Numbered from the stretch's first letter, positions 31,960-45,740 are shown. The stretch is DNA of 64,000 nt from Labyrinthula sp. Ha (GCA_015227615.1 JAALGZ010000019.1:186001-250000); one strand, 5' to 3'. Program-made: numbers and translations. The notes: generated by a model from the sequence alone, not told the origin.

Positions 31960-33727
31960 ATGAGTATTGATTTGACAAGGTCTGCCACAGAAATGATCCA
32001 TGAGGCCGCTTCGGGACAAGATCAGACCCTTTTTGCAGTAATTAAACAGAATTTTGACTTTGAAAAAGCCAAATTAACAAAAAAAAGCGCACGTATTCAA
32101 GCTTCCTTGCAAACATTGCCCAAGAAAGATGACTTGATATAGTAAAAAAGGTTATACTGTTCTCATGGAACACCTGAAAACGCACGTAGACAAAGAAACT
32201 ATCCAAAAACTAAAAGAAGAACATGCAAGAAAGCGCAGAAGAAAAAGCAAAGACATTCTGGAGTTTATGAACATTGAAAAAACTGATGCTTTCAAGAAAT
32301 TTATCGCTAACTTTTTGCTAACGAAGAATATGCCCTTGAGCTTGTTGAGATCCGAAGAGCTTAAGAATATAAAGAATGCGGATGACCTCGTTAGTGAGAA
32401 CACGATGAGAATTTATTTGAAGCGCATGGAACACCTTTTTATAGAAAAGATCAAACAAGAAGTGGATTTAGAACTATTTTGTTTAGTCATCGATGGTTGG
32501 GCTCACCAAGGTTACAGTTTTAATGGTGTTTATTTATGTTTCGACAAGATGAAGAAGATGACGTTTCGCCTTCTTGGAGTGCTTCCTTTAGAAAAAGAAA
32601 CCCAGAAAGCAAGTGATATTGTTCCTTTCCTGAAGAATTTGATGAACAAGTTTGGTTTTGAATGAATCACTGCTGGTTGCTATTGTTGCCGACAACACAA
32701 ACACGAACAAAGAAGTTTGCAGAGATCTTGGAGCGCAGTTTATGGGCTGTCTTAGTCATCGTTTGGCTCTGGTTGTTAAAGCATTATCAAATCTGAGACA
32801 CTGTTAGACGAAGCTTTAGACAAAGTACAGTTGCTTCTTCGCAAGATCAAGAAGTCAAAGAAATTAACAGCAACTCTTAGAAAATATACGAATAAAGTTG
32901 TTATTCTTCCAAATGTGACGCGTTGGAGTGGAAAATTTCTCATGATGCAAAGGTACCTTGAGATTTGGATGTTCTGTGCGCAGATTAAAGATGATGAAGT
33001 TAAAGATCTTATTCTGGGACAGCGTGAAATAAAAACTCTGGAAAAACATGTCGACTTTCTTGCTACCTACGACCGCTACACAGTTGCTTTTCAAAATCCA
33101 AAGTTTAACCTTGGAAATGGGAGGAAAGTTGTTGCAAATCTCTTAAGAGATGCCAATAATAATGATTCTTTGTTGAAGTATTTAGAAGATTATGCAGATA
33201 TTTTAGCTGAGTTTGGTAGTTTTGAAACTGGTGTGTTTAAAGTTTATTGGGAAGAAGAATATAAACTTGATGTAGCAGAAGCAGAAGATCTGTCCAGGTT
33301 AGTAAAAAATCCTTCTGAAGAAGAAGCGAAGACTCCACCTGGTGATTCTGTGATTGCAAAGCTCGCTTCTCAGAAAAGAAAAAGCAAAAAGAAGAGTATT
33401 TTCGCAGATGTGAGCTTCATTCCGGCGACTTCGTGCAGTGTAGAAAGATTGTTTAGCCAATACAAGCTGATTTTTAGTGACAAGAGGAATAGGATGATGC
33501 CTGCAACTTTAAACAGATTTGCATTTTTTGAAGATGAATTAAGATGAGTTGATGAATCACGACATTTATGTTGCTATGAAAAAGAAAATTCTAGGTTTCG
33601 ATGAGAAGGAAGAAGAAGAGATGGTGGAACAGATGGAGGAAGAGAATGAAGAAGAAGAAAGAGAAGATTTGGCACTTGATGGAATTCGTTTCTGTGACAA
33701 GGAGGTGCATGGCGATGACGGAGCTTA
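31960..33727 (+). pseudogene. hAT transposase (broken)
   Basis: Transposase that would cut and rejoin its own ends. Pieces in order: N-terminal stretch with stop TAG at 32140-32142; a half BED finger (LMEHLKTH, 32165 on) with upstream Cys lost; the first catalytic-Asp region FCLVIDGWAHQGYSFNGVYL (hAT DGW), frame ending at TGA 32663-32665; VADNTNTNKEVC and GCLSHRLALVVKALSN in another frame; TRWSGKFLMMQRYLE; and the hAT dimerisation block SCSVERLFSQYKLIFSDKRN, then NRMMPATLNRF. A near-duplicate of about 10 bp (GATGAATTAAGATGAGTTGA, about 33531-33550) shifts the frame just before the acidic tail, which ends TAA at 33725-33727. At least four breaks. The middle part seems short compared with active hATs. 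Confidence 0.85.
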
Positions 33728-33823
33728 AGCTTTAAGGGTTATGAATAAGTTTTTTCTTTTCTTCATATAAATATATATATAAAAGCAACGATATTTCGGA
33801 AAATAATTTTTGCGAGCGGTCGC

Positions 33824-33866
33824 GGGGACGCCGCAAATTTCCACCCCCCCCCCCTCTCGCGTCCCC
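33824..33866. other. GC-rich hairpin with C11 tract
   Basis: GGGGACGC (33824-33831) pairs with GCGTCCCC (33859-33866) around 27 nt that include a run of eleven C (33844-33854). It is by far the most GC-rich spot of the window and lies about 100 bp behind the hAT stop codon, where a subterminal transposon region would be expected. Confidence 0.55.
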
Positions 33867-36800
33867 AGTATTTTTTCTTATTGTTAAGCATCCCCACAGA
33901 TTTCCACGAAAACAGTAGGCCCGTAAAAATCCACAAAAAAAAATTGAGCATCACCGGTCAGGACTCACAATTAAATCTGTAAGAGCTAGGAACTAATTTA
34001 AAGCTTGAATAAGAAAATAGAGGAACAATTGAACTACTTTTCTCGATGTCATTAGTTCTATCTTTATTATGGATTACATGTATAAGAGGAGCTACAATAT
34101 ATGGTTTCAGATCTGTAGGCCAAATCTACGCAAATATCTGCAGCTGTGGGAAGATATATTCTAGTTACGTTGATCAGTACACTCTTGAGTATAGTAAACT
34201 GGAAGTTGTGATTCTACGGATAAATTTATTACTCTACGTAAGCAATATGCTTCTTGTGCGAAGTACTAGAATCTATTAGCTCCTAGTCTAAATATAATAA
34301 AATAAAGAATTTAAATGCACAGCTTTGTTGTTGATGTGTTTATATTTCTTAAAATTTATTAGGTGGTCCAGTGTCATGTAATAGGGTAAGAATCAGATTC
34401 TCTTAGGGGTTGGGTAATTTAAAAATACCACTTTGAGGCACAAAATCCTGTGTACGGAAGAACAAAGCAACTAAAATCTTAAGAGTAGTAGAATACAAAA
34501 TTTGAGGATGAGACTTAACCACGCTCATGAAATATGAGTTTACAAATTTAGAGACCACGGCTATCTCCTTCATAATCTTTTCATCAGTGCAGTACCTTTT
34601 GTGCAAAGTGCCTACTGTTATTATTGATACCTAGGCAATTGAAAAACATATACGTAAGCAATAACCGGAGCATGGAGAAAATTCAGTTGAATCTTCCTTT
34701 CATAAGTAGGATTATGATTTCCATTCTGGTAATACATTTACAACAATCATCACTGTAAAATGGTAAACTAAGCCTTTATTTATATATTCACTAAAACATC
34801 CTGGTTAAAAGAAAATAGTTTTATTTATAATTCTTCAAATAAACCACATGTAATGATATCACAATAGTCAAATTTTATTTCCTATTGCTTAACTGAATAG
34901 TGGCTATTTTGCACATGTTATCACATATAAACAAAAAAAGATTAGAATATTCGTCAAGAACTTTATAACTAAGAAAAAGATTTGAATGTAAGACATCTAG
35001 AAAGCTATAAGTGCAATCAAGGAGAGAACTATGCAATGTTCGGTATCCGATGCTAAAACACTCTTGTAATACTCAGATGTCATTACATGGGTATTTTTAA
35101 TTAAGAAAACTGCAGTATTAACTGCAACTTCTAAGAACGATTTTGTTAACCTTATCTAAGTAAAAAATTGTTACGAAATTCATACGATTTCAGGTACAAT
35201 ACCTCACAGTTTGAAAGATGTATTTAATTTTCTCTCAAAATAATGGCTACTATTACTATGCTGTAAATACCTGTTGCAATATGTTATATTTTAGAAGTTT
35301 CACTTTTTCTGCTTGCGACTAAAGGGCTAAAACCTGAGACCATCTTGGGTTCCTACGATTATAATTATCTCTTTTAGAAATCTTTCGCAACAGGAAGTTT
35401 AAGACATATTTATTTTCGATGCACATGAGAATCTGGCTATTCACAGTAATTCTCAATAGTTGTAACAAGTAGCGCCATGTTTTCTTGCTTGGAACAGAAC
35501 AAAAACCATAATTCTTCTAGATTTCTTTGATTTGAAGTTAAATAAATTCAGTCTTAGCATTTAATGATTAAACAATCAGTATGTTAGAAAATATAGATAA
35601 ATAAGTTTCAGTGATGAGCTATAGGCGAACTATACCCTATATTGTTAAGCTTCACAATAAATCGTTCATTCACTAGGACCATATAGAATGGAATTAATCC
35701 CTTGTTAATTTTGCCAACTGGTATTACTTGAAATTCATTGCTAAAATTAAGCAACTTCTTTAAGATCTATGCTTAATCTCAAGTTTTACAATGCTAGCTA
35801 GGAAAACGCCGTCGATGTAAAAGTCTTAATATACTCAGTGGAGATATTCATAACCCAGGTTGAACTAGCTCATAGACTGTGTTGTATCCAAGAATGGTAT
35901 TAATGTTTATTGCCTGCTACTTAAAGTCTTGAATAGTGCACTTACGTCTCTTCTGGGTTAATTCTATGAGTCACAAATAGTCTTATTATTATGAAGATGG
36001 TTTCAACTTTTAAGATAACACTGCCCTCAAATTTCAATTGCAATTTCATCACCGATAAAATGTAAGAGCTGAATATATATGAAGTTTTTAACTTAAAATT
36101 CGATGTCGTGTATTGTTCTGTGGTAGGTTTGAGTGAAAAAAATATTCTAAATTTAATATAACTATGCTCAATATTGCAGAAGGAAACTTGCCTTAGAATA
36201 ATATAGAGGTTAGAGGAGCTAAAGAAAATTTTCTAGATTATATTTGCATCGCCGGGTTTTTAACTAGACTGTATATCTACATGTTTATACAATCATACAA
36301 TTCCAAAAAGATATATATTGTTCTATTTTATGCTACAGCCTTCAATCACTAGCAATGAAGTTCTGAAGCACTAGTAATAGAGTTAAGTAATCTATAATAT
36401 TACCTACGTACAAAGCTCTGGAAAATTGTACAAGCGATTTTCATCAATTTAGAATGGCGTTATTTTACATTGTTCCCTAAAGAAAACTTTCCTATGTGTC
36501 TAATTTTGTTAGAAGATGCGGAATATACTGAAATGAAGAGCCTTAGACGGAATTGCATAGAATTTTCCTAAAATGCATTCACTGGTTTGCGAAAAAGCTA
36601 TAACAAAAATTAAATTGATATTTAGTGTTTTTTTCTGGAGGGGGAATCGGGACTCCTTGCTATGATTTAAAAGTATGTAACTGCTGGTAAAATTATATAT
36701 CGGCTATTAGATTAAGAAAACAATAAGTATCCCCAAGGTCCTCTAATAATTGTGCTTTTGGCACTAACTCTAAGAATAAAACGACTACTTTGTAGTACAT

Positions 36801-39800
36801 TCTTTATCTAAGCACAAGAAGGGTCATGATTACAAAATAGACGATCCTTGAAATTTGAGAAACTATGCGAATGAGTTAGCAGATGATGAGACAAAAATGG
36901 ACGAGTATAATGACATTGTGAAAAATACCAATGCATAGAAAAGTGTCGCTATTAATATGATATTCTCACTAAATTAATTTTGACAAAGTATCCCCTTCTT
37001 GAGATAAACCAAGAAATAACTGCTGGCTAGGAGTCTGTTTGTATCAAACTAAAGACGTTAATTAACCGTGATAGTGAATTCATAAAATCTCGCAAGAGCT
37101 ATTAACTTTACCCGGAGAACACACTATAGTGGATAAATTTGGAAGGGAATTGTTCTATAGTAATAGCTCTAAAGTAATTAGAAGATAATTATGGCAATAG
37201 TATCTAAGCTGGTAAAACCCATATAGTAAACAATAATTTAATATTTTTCATGTTTCCAGTTTGAAATCATGTATTTATTTGTCACATTACGTCTTAATGA
37301 CCAATCCGGGCTACTGAGAAAAGAAATGTTGTTACAAGAGATATTCAAGCACGAGCGCTAATTCCAGCAAAAATTCTTTTAAAATACAGCATAGAAACTG
37401 TAGAGAGTACTGCTAGTTAATTTAAGTCGCAATATACCACCTCGTCTGCAAGATACTTGATAATTTTTTGAAACATGTGTTAAGGGGCTTAATGAAAGAG
37501 CTTTGATATTTCCAAATGTAGCGATGTGAAAATATAATATTTAGTCTTCCAATAGATAGTCGAATCTAACATTGAATGCCTAATCAAAAGGTAAATTCTC
37601 TGAGAAAATTAAGTAAAAATATAAGTAATGCCAGGAACTAGAGATATTTATACAATCTAACATATGAGAACTAAGTCTTCTCATAATACATAAGCCAGCA
37701 AAGAAAACACTTGTATTCATTATGGAAAAGGCAAGGAAGTGCACGACATCATATTAGAAATCTTGCAATAGGTTAAAAATTTCTCAACATTTGAAATACT
37801 ATGCCCTAGTCTTTTAGTATCGCCTTAAAACCTTAAAAAATACATCCACATTGCCATATAAGTTAGCTTTAAGTTCCAGAGCCTGCTAGAAAGTTAGGCC
37901 GCTTTAGCTTTGAAGTGTGTAACAAATTAGAACAGTCAAAATGGTAGATATAAAATTTAAGATTCAACTTCGAAAGAAATATCCTATATCTATCAAGCAA
38001 TTCAATAACCAAGTGTGTCTCAACTGTGCATACAATACGTAAGTGAAACTTTTTCTCCAAGGGAGATAGTTCTTTCATTTATAAAGATTTGAAAGAGAAG
38101 AACTCTACAAGAAAATCATGCCCCATATCCGAAATTTTTGGATTAAATACTAGATATTGAAAGTCGAAGAGATGAATATAGCATTTTAACAAGTCTCTTG
38201 TGCTAGTGATGGGGTGTTAATAACTATAGCTCTTATTCTGGTCAATGGCATGCTTCAAGAGAAAATACGATTAATTATAAATGAAACACAAGAAGTACAA
38301 GTCACTATAAAAGAAAGAAAAGTCAACTGATGGCAGTTAGAGAATCGTTTAAAAGATACAAAGAAGACAAGTAAAAAACTCTAAAGTGAATTAAACCAAG
38401 TTGATCAAGGAGAAAGCCATTTCTGGAAGATGTACAATTTTAATCCATGTCTCTTATTAGCTTTTATTTGCATATAGATACAATACACTAGAGGCATTTC
38501 ATAGAGACGAAAAAGTTTGAAATTCTTCATTTTGTAAGACATTTTCGAATATTATTCAACCTGGCTTTTCTTCTTAATAAAATCCCTATTCACCTAAACT
38601 TGGCACCTTAAGAAGAGCCTTATCCAGTTCATTTAATTAAACCCAACCAATGTTTCATATATATTCAAACTGAAACTTCTCTATGATGAATGCGAAAAAA
38701 GTGCTACACGAATTGACAATATCTCTAAAATATAAGCTATTAGTTTCGCATTTATGGAACGTTGAGTTGTGTATAGCTTAGTACAGTGAGACGTTTTCCA
38801 TACTGGGATAAATATTTACTGTCTTGTTCATTTTTTATGTATAATTTTGCTTGTTTCTTAAGTAAATTATACTTGAGAATGTTAGCCAAACTTCCGTTCC
38901 TAGATGGAATATCAATAATATCATTGAAATATATATTCTTGCATTTCCCAGATCTCATGCTTAATATCTCTTTTAGTCGTTAGCTTTTAAGGTTCTAATA
39001 TTTTTCTAATACCTTAAAATATTAATGAATATATTTCTCTTGTTTCCTCATTTATATGATGTTTATGGGTTGCAATGAATAGTGTGGGATAGGAACATGC
39101 TTGGGGTCAAGTATTGCTTTATGTTGTAGACTGAGAAAACCATGCACTTACTGTTTGTGAATCTTAGAAATTACCTTTTATAATTAGAAATGAGATAGCG
39201 ATAGAGATGAATCTTGGAGAATCTTGTATACTGTTTTGTGAATAATTAAATTTTGCTATAACCTTTGAGCTAATAAGAATCTGTTTGTGAACAAGAAAAA
39301 TATATCTCAGATTTTTACTTGTCTATTTAGTGTTTTATTGATTTCTGGGGACGTGTAATCGAGTTTTTATCTAAAACGATACGAAAACGCAGCACTTCTC
39401 AATTTCAAATATACTATGCCAATAAGTTCCGTTATAAATGAATATAGCATTACCCTCTTTGAATCCAACCATTCACAAAAAAAAGATCTCCCCAAATCTT
39501 TACTTTTCTCATGCCAATGTATGAGCTGCCATTACATCTATCTCTATTCCTTTTTTGATAATTTACTCTGTCAGCTCAGTTTCTAACATAATATCCAACG
39601 TCTGGGTTTGTTTTCCAAGGCGAAGACACTCATTTCGCCAGCAGCAGTTCTTATCAAGCAGTATCTACAGGAACCAAGACAAAGCACTCATCTATAAATG
39701 TCAAAACATTTGAAGTTCATACCTGCGTTCATTGAAGCTGTTACGACAAGATTAACTGTTCTCTGTTTTTTTTACATGAACGGCGTTAACTTCACAAATG

Positions 39801-39899
39801 CAAGAATTCTAAATGGATAATAAAAATATAAACTTAATATTGGATTTCTTTTGGATTTCAGGAGAACTTACAGCTGTTCTCAAATTTAATCAATTTCTA
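33867..39899. other. Gene desert
   Basis: Six kilobases with only chance-length frames. On the plus strand about 38170-38480 one frame reads coding-like (SDGVLITIALILVNGML, then EKIRLIINETQEVQVTIKE) with few stops, possibly a very decayed gene; I cannot name it. No RNA gene or repeat array recognised. Confidence 0.5.
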
Positions 39900-41020
39900 T
39901 AGGCAAGGGTATCGAGATCAGAGTTCTCATGAATTCGTTCTTCGAATTGCAGGCATTGAATTTTCTTTGTATAGAATTATTTGTGGATTCAGGAACAATA
40001 AAAAACTTTTTATCCTTTTATTTAAAGATATTCTGCCAAAAACATTAACTCAAGGTAGAGCAAGAGTTCCACCTTTACGTTTCACATCTTTTATCTCTTG
40101 AGTAGCTTTCTGTTTTGAGTTTTCAGTATGAGAGAAAGCTTTTAAAAAATCTGGTAGATTTTTTTTATTGCTTCTTAGGTCTGTTCTTTAATATTCTTTC
40201 TTTTATATTTGCTTAAATATGTTGCAATAATCAGATTTGATTCATTTTTAAGAATATTTTCTCACCAAAATATCTTTCTAAATCTTTTTTTTGAAAATCT
40301 TGTCATATTAAAAACAACTAAATAAATCGAATTTGAGTTCATAAAATATGATGAACAGAAGAAAACAGGTCATGGCAACAAGAAAGATCCACACGAAAAT
40401 AAACATTTTGAGCATCAGCACTAAAACGATTTCTTTCTATTGCAGTCGCAAAGTTAGCATCGGATACTATCGCTCAAACAAGCTCATGCTCAAAACCAAA
40501 GGTACATTTTTTTCAATCTCTCTTGCAGGATCATATTCATAATAATAACCAGAAACCAATCTATTTTTAACTCTTTGAACACTTACTTCATATTTAGATA
40601 TTGAATTCCAGTTAAATTTTGTCGGGTTTATTTAAAACTATCATCATTTAAAACTAAGGTTGAGTTATTATCGAGTAAAAAACTCTTGTCATATAAACTT
40701 CTTATGGTAGAAGTTTTTCCAACTCTTCCATCACCCATAAAAAGAACTCGACACTCATTTAAAACAATTTGTATAACAAAATTATTTTTCAACTTTATTA
40801 ACACCTAGTTTTTCATTCTTTCTTCTAAATTTTTAGTATTGAAAATATTCTTTCTAAGTTCAAATAACAAAAGAGAAGAATGGTTATCAATTAACTCTTT
40901 AAATATTTGCAAATCTTCCTGTACAACATTTAATTCATGAATTCTCAAACTAAAACGCAAAAAAGAATAAAACAAACACTAATTTGTTGCAAGAAAAATG
41001 TCACGAATTTCTTGGTTAAT
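39900..41020 (-). pseudogene. Decayed P-loop GTPase-like gene (ROCO/small-GTPase type)
   Basis: No long open frame exists, but reading the minus strand shows protein-like text. About 40961-40800 gives FLRFSLRIHELNVVQEDL and ELIDNHSSLLLFELRKNI. After an in-frame TAG comes NECRVLFMGDGRVGKTSTIR with a perfect Walker A (GDGRVGKT, 40712-40735), then SLYDKSFLLDNNSTLVLND and a TAA at about 40630. Further pieces lie in other frames: KFNWNSISKYEVSVQRVKNR (40.61-40.55 kb), YYYEYDPAREIEKN (~40.53 kb) and ERNRFSADAQNVYFRVDL (~40.44-40.38 kb), with weaker ones to about 39.9 kb. GDGxVGKTS followed by a Ser-Thr strand is the start of Ras/Roc-type G domains; a helical or LRR-like part before it would fit a ROCO protein. 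It has at least two in-frame stops and several frame changes; no GT-AG pairs of ~30 nt explain them. Confidence 0.62.
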
Positions 41021-44000
41021 TTAATAAAGTTTGAGTTTTGAGCCTTTAGTTTCCTGCCTTCAGTATTAAAATACACAGCACTCCACAAACTTCTCAAGTG
41101 GGTACCTTTTCAAAAGTTTCATAAAAAAGTTAGAATTCAGACTAATATTCTAAAGTTCATTTGAAAGTAATTTTATACGATATAATTTGGGTTCTTTTCA
41201 ACTGAGAAATTAAGCAAGCGATTAGTCTGTTGGAAGAATATAAGGCATAAACCAAGGACAAATAAATAAGGTTAACCTTATTGCCCTTAGATTCAACTTC
41301 ATTTTGATTTCTTGAAGTGAGTTAGAATTCAAACTATTTAAATTACATAAGAGTAACCTAAGGGTATGAGATGGAGATGTGTACCTATTTTTTCAAAGCT
41401 GGAAACTATTAAAACTGACTAAGGACTTAAGCTGGCGCCCTCGAAAGAAAATTAATTAATGAAGAGGAAAAATTAAGTAAATGGAATTACATCCAAGAAA
41501 TAACCTTTTGAGCGGTTTTAAGCCTTTGTGGAAACTTTTGATTCTATTATAAGCAGTTTCTTTCTTGCTGGCTTATAGTTAAGCTCACACGGTCTGAAAA
41601 TAAGAGAAGAAACATCCAGTCATAATGATCTCGTATAGATTACTGGTTCTATATTTTTATTTGGTTTTTGGTGAGTTGAACACAATTTTTATAGAAGCAG
41701 AAGGCTTTTATCTCTGTGTTTCTCTCTCTCAATAATAACCCACTGTCTAAATGCATTGGAATCGGTACAGTAAACTTCGGGCTACATTTGTTAAAGGTTC
41801 TATTTTATTATTAGCTAAAACATGTGTGAACCATATACCCCCAAATCTTCCCAGGCAAAAACACATGTGTAATACCTAACCAATATACTAAGGTGTCCCA
41901 TCGAAAGAGCCCTTATTGCTACAAGAAAAGGAAGGAGGTGAGAGGGAATACAAATAAACCTTAAGCAGATGATCTACACCAGCTGCAATGTTTACGGCTC
42001 TCCGAAACACCTTTTGCATTGAAATATAGAGGGGTAGTGCAAAATCGCACAGGGTTTCATGAAAAGAAACATAGAAAGTTGTGATGGCAATGAAAGAATA
42101 TCCAAAAAAAGTAGTATAGTCTGAGTATGTAAAAGCATTTTCTAGCTTATCTTTAATACTAAGGCTGCTCTGAAAGTTGGAATGTAGGTTTTTCAGTTAA
42201 AGTTGCCACATTAGAAATTACATGAACAAGAACTTGAATGGTTAACCTTCCTTTCTGAACACAGAAAAGAGGACTTAAATACAGTTAAGCTCTACTTTGG
42301 CATGGAGTAAAGGTTTTGTTAATCTTTGATTTAAAATAACAAAAAAGTTAACCCTATTCCTTATATATATGTTCAAACATTATTGTAGTGAATTCCGGCC
42401 TGGGTCTTGGTCTTTTTCGAAATCTTAACCCTATGGCCTTGCCCAGCACCTGTTTCCTCTTATACTTTACCTAGTGCAAGTTTGAAGAAGAGTTGCAATT
42501 GTCTTGATTTCTTAGTGGAAACCTAATCTTAGATAATCTCGAAAGTGAGTATGTGGAAAACTAGATAGAATGCTTACCTGTGTGTGACACAGAGCTCCAA
42601 ATTCATTAAATTATCACTAATAGGAAGTTCCTCTAAGAGTTATGTAAACATAGACAGTTTCCTGCTGTGGATCTGGAGTTGATTTTCTAATTTGTTTTTT
42701 CTCTGCTCTTTTTTTTTTTTGCTTGCCAACGTCAGTGATTGTTCTTTTTTTGAAATTTTGTTCAAGCACAAACATTATGAAACGCTCTTCTTAATTAAAA
42801 ATATGCACGTAAGATATTGGGTTGTATTACACTTTCCCGGGTTTTATGAGTTTGTTCTTAGATTTTCTAAATAATTCTTAGTATCTCATTAATTTTTGAG
42901 CAATTAAAAATGAGTTGAATCATCCAGAATATTAATATTTCAGTTTTAGAAAAAATATTAATACAAGGATTGTTGGCTTCTTGGAACAACAGAGAGTTAC
43001 TTGTTAGCCCGGATAGAATAGAAAGCTTTAGAACTCCTAATAGCTTAGAGCTCTTCTTCTGTTTCTATTCAATAAAAGCAGGAAAAGATATTATCCCAAA
43101 TACTATAGTTAAATAATTTTAACCACTCACAACTATGGTAGATTGCCTATGATCCATGTTCTAATTCGTGCTAGAATCTCCCCTTACATTTCCTTATTTG
43201 AAAAAACCTACTATATACCCTAGAATTGTGGCTTGAGCTGTCAATGGTTTATGAGTTGGCGAATTAACATGTTTTGTTCAGGGAATCACTAAGTCTGAAG
43301 TTGCCTTTGCATTTTTTTTGTGTATTTAAGGAAACATATATGGGACAGCTATTCCGTGTTAGTCGATATGTTGTAAACAATTTCAATACTGAGAATGCCA
43401 TCGGTAAGAACATTTTTGTAAATCTGCAGGTTTGGTACATTAAAACTTAATTTGATCTCGTTACTGCAGTGTACACTCCTCTCTATGGAGTAATCCTCGC
43501 TCTTCGACCCTATTTATTAGGTGTTTTGAACTGGTTATATTGTAGTTCACGATTGAGGAAAGAATCCAAAACTCTTATGAAAGAAGGATTTATTTTCGTA
43601 GACTGCTAATTAGTGTTTCTGAGAAATACTAGTCTCCAATAACTATGAAATGTTATCAAAGCTGAAGCTCTTTAAGGACTCTTAGTAGCAGAATCTAGCT
43701 TGGTTTCACACTATTCACCATCTTAATAGACCTGGCACTGCGTACATGGAGAAGAAAGTGGATTTTCTGGAGCTGAACATAGATTTAATGCCTTGTCTTA
43801 GGTCTTTGCTAATAAAACCAGCAGCTTTATAACTTGATTAAGTTATTGCTAGTACATGGGGACATTGTTTCCTTGCTTAGTTCCTGCCTATAGTTATTTT
43901 CAGGTTTGATGTCATAGATTATAAGGATTGATATATCTGAGTACATTGAGGGAGTGTCTCTACCTCAATTTGTTATTGGTATAAGTGTTGTGTAGTGTAT

Positions 44001-45724
44001 CAATATATATAACATAGATGCCTAAATTTAGGGATTGAAGTCGAATAAGAGAAGGTTGACTCTAAATTCTTGTCCAAGCTGAAAATGCATTAGCTAATAT
44101 TGTTCTAGTTTTCGCAACAAAAACACAGGATGCGATATTTTTCAGTATGATGATTTCTGTAAGAATATTAATTCTCCTAATCATCTAAGCTGTGCGCGTA
44201 CTAAGTCTTTTTCAGCTAGCATTTCTAAAACTATATTGCCTTAGCATGAGTTTGTGCAACAAATTCTAAATACCTTGCCACCTCATATACAGAAACTGAT
44301 AATCTTGGTGTAGGTTGAAAAGTGAAAGTTAATGCACTGTTGTGATAATCAGAGGAAAATTCATCACATTCTTTTTCATATTATTTAACGGTTTCTTCAA
44401 CATGTTGCTATTTTATTAGCATTGGACTTCGTTTGCTTGTGTTTTTCAATTCAATTAATTTTTCTGCAATTCAATCTCATCTTATCATATCAACAGCAGA
44501 ATTTTTAGTCTTACTATTGTTTTGAGCAAATATCATTACTCAAGTATTCTGCGTTTAGTTTTAGGAGGTTACTATCGTCCTAAAAGAGGGTATCAGTTGG
44601 TAAGAGATAAACGAATTTACACGCAGAAGAGGGATAAATTATGGCATCTTTATTGCCATACTGCTTCATCTAAAGACTTTTTTTCATTTCTTAGGAAAAC
44701 TATTTGATGCGAAGTTTCCGGAACCAAGGCATTTAAGTGCATGGGATATCTCTTATGCTGGGCATTAGTCTAGACTCTCGATATATTAAGATAAAATGAA
44801 TACGTTGAAACTTTATAAAAGAACATTCCTGGGGTTGTTTATAGACTCGACACTCTTGAAGCTACTTATGTATATTCGTATCTAAGAATTAAAGATGACC
44901 TTCTGTAATTGACAATCATGAAACCCTCGCCTAACATGTGCTTAATTACGCAACATTAACTGAAACTGTTAGAATTGAAAACAATTATAGTCTTCGGCAA
45001 CATAGAATATTTTAATGTATCTAGTCACTAGCTGTAACATCATAATATACTTTGCTTTATTATTATTAATTTATCAATATATCTAGCCTAGGCTTTTCCT
45101 ATTAGATCTTGTAGTTCCAAAACCATTTAGATTGATTGTTCATAATTAACTGATAAACAGAAATGAAGCTGATTTACTTCAAACGGGTCACAATGTAATA
45201 TTTCTTGCTGAAAAGCATATGCAAAATAAGAATCATTTAGTTTTTTATTATTTTTGCAAGTATCCAGGCCAATACATAGACTTATTAGTTTTTGGATTTG
45301 TGTTTCCCTTGGTTTTCCAGTAAATTTTTAATAAGAAGAGTTCCCCTGAAACGTTATACAAACCTTTCCAAACACTGACTTAGATCAGGGTGATTGATTG
45401 CTAGTTTCTTCTCCATATAAGAGGATATGAAGCATTTCGATTCGGGTTCTTGATCCTCTCAGTGGAACTCGCTACTTCCACCAGCTCTTGGCGTTAAATT
45501 TAAACTTAATTTTCTGCAAGCTAGTTGTGGCTAAGAAATTATTGTAGCTTACGAGGTCAGAATAAGCTTTAAAGACAGAAAATAATTATAACTGTGATTA
45601 TCTGTGGTTAGTTTTGTTTTGTAGCCCCTTTTCCATCCAGAAAAGTCGTGGGGACATTACCACATTCATAACTCAATTCAAACCAGTGTTTCTATTTTAA
45701 TGGAATAAGTGCTAAAATCTATAT
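41021..45724. other. Gene desert
   Basis: Nothing recognised over 4.7 kb. A TTG-opened frame at 44522-44707 (+) reads VLGGYYRPKRGYQLVRDKRI and looks slightly coding-like, but has no ATG and no known motif. A T11 run lies near 42710. Confidence 0.5.
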
Positions 45725-45740
45725 CCCAAATTTTGGGCGC
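45725..45740. promoter_or_regulatory. CCCAAATTTTGGGCGC palindromic element
   Basis: Holds the palindrome CCCAAATTTTGGG (45725-45737, one base off perfect symmetry) and shares AAATTTTGGGCGC with 27822-27834. It lies about 260 bp before the ATG of the next gene, followed 13 bp on by ACCAAATAGGCCA. Proposed promoter or upstream activating element. Confidence 0.4.

Larger units (their letters stand above)
31933..33866 (+). mobile_element. hAT-family DNA transposon remnant (BED type), truncated at 5' end
   Basis: Plain DNA transposon of the hAT superfamily. The coding part spans 31960-33727, with a 3' part of about 140 bp that ends near a GC-rich hairpin (33824-33866). The 5' end starts immediately behind the LINE-B (TAAC)7 tail, and the N-terminal BED finger is partly lost. 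So the left end is missing, through LINE insertion plus loss or through a deletion. No matching terminal inverted repeats are visible at the two ends. Confidence 0.75.
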
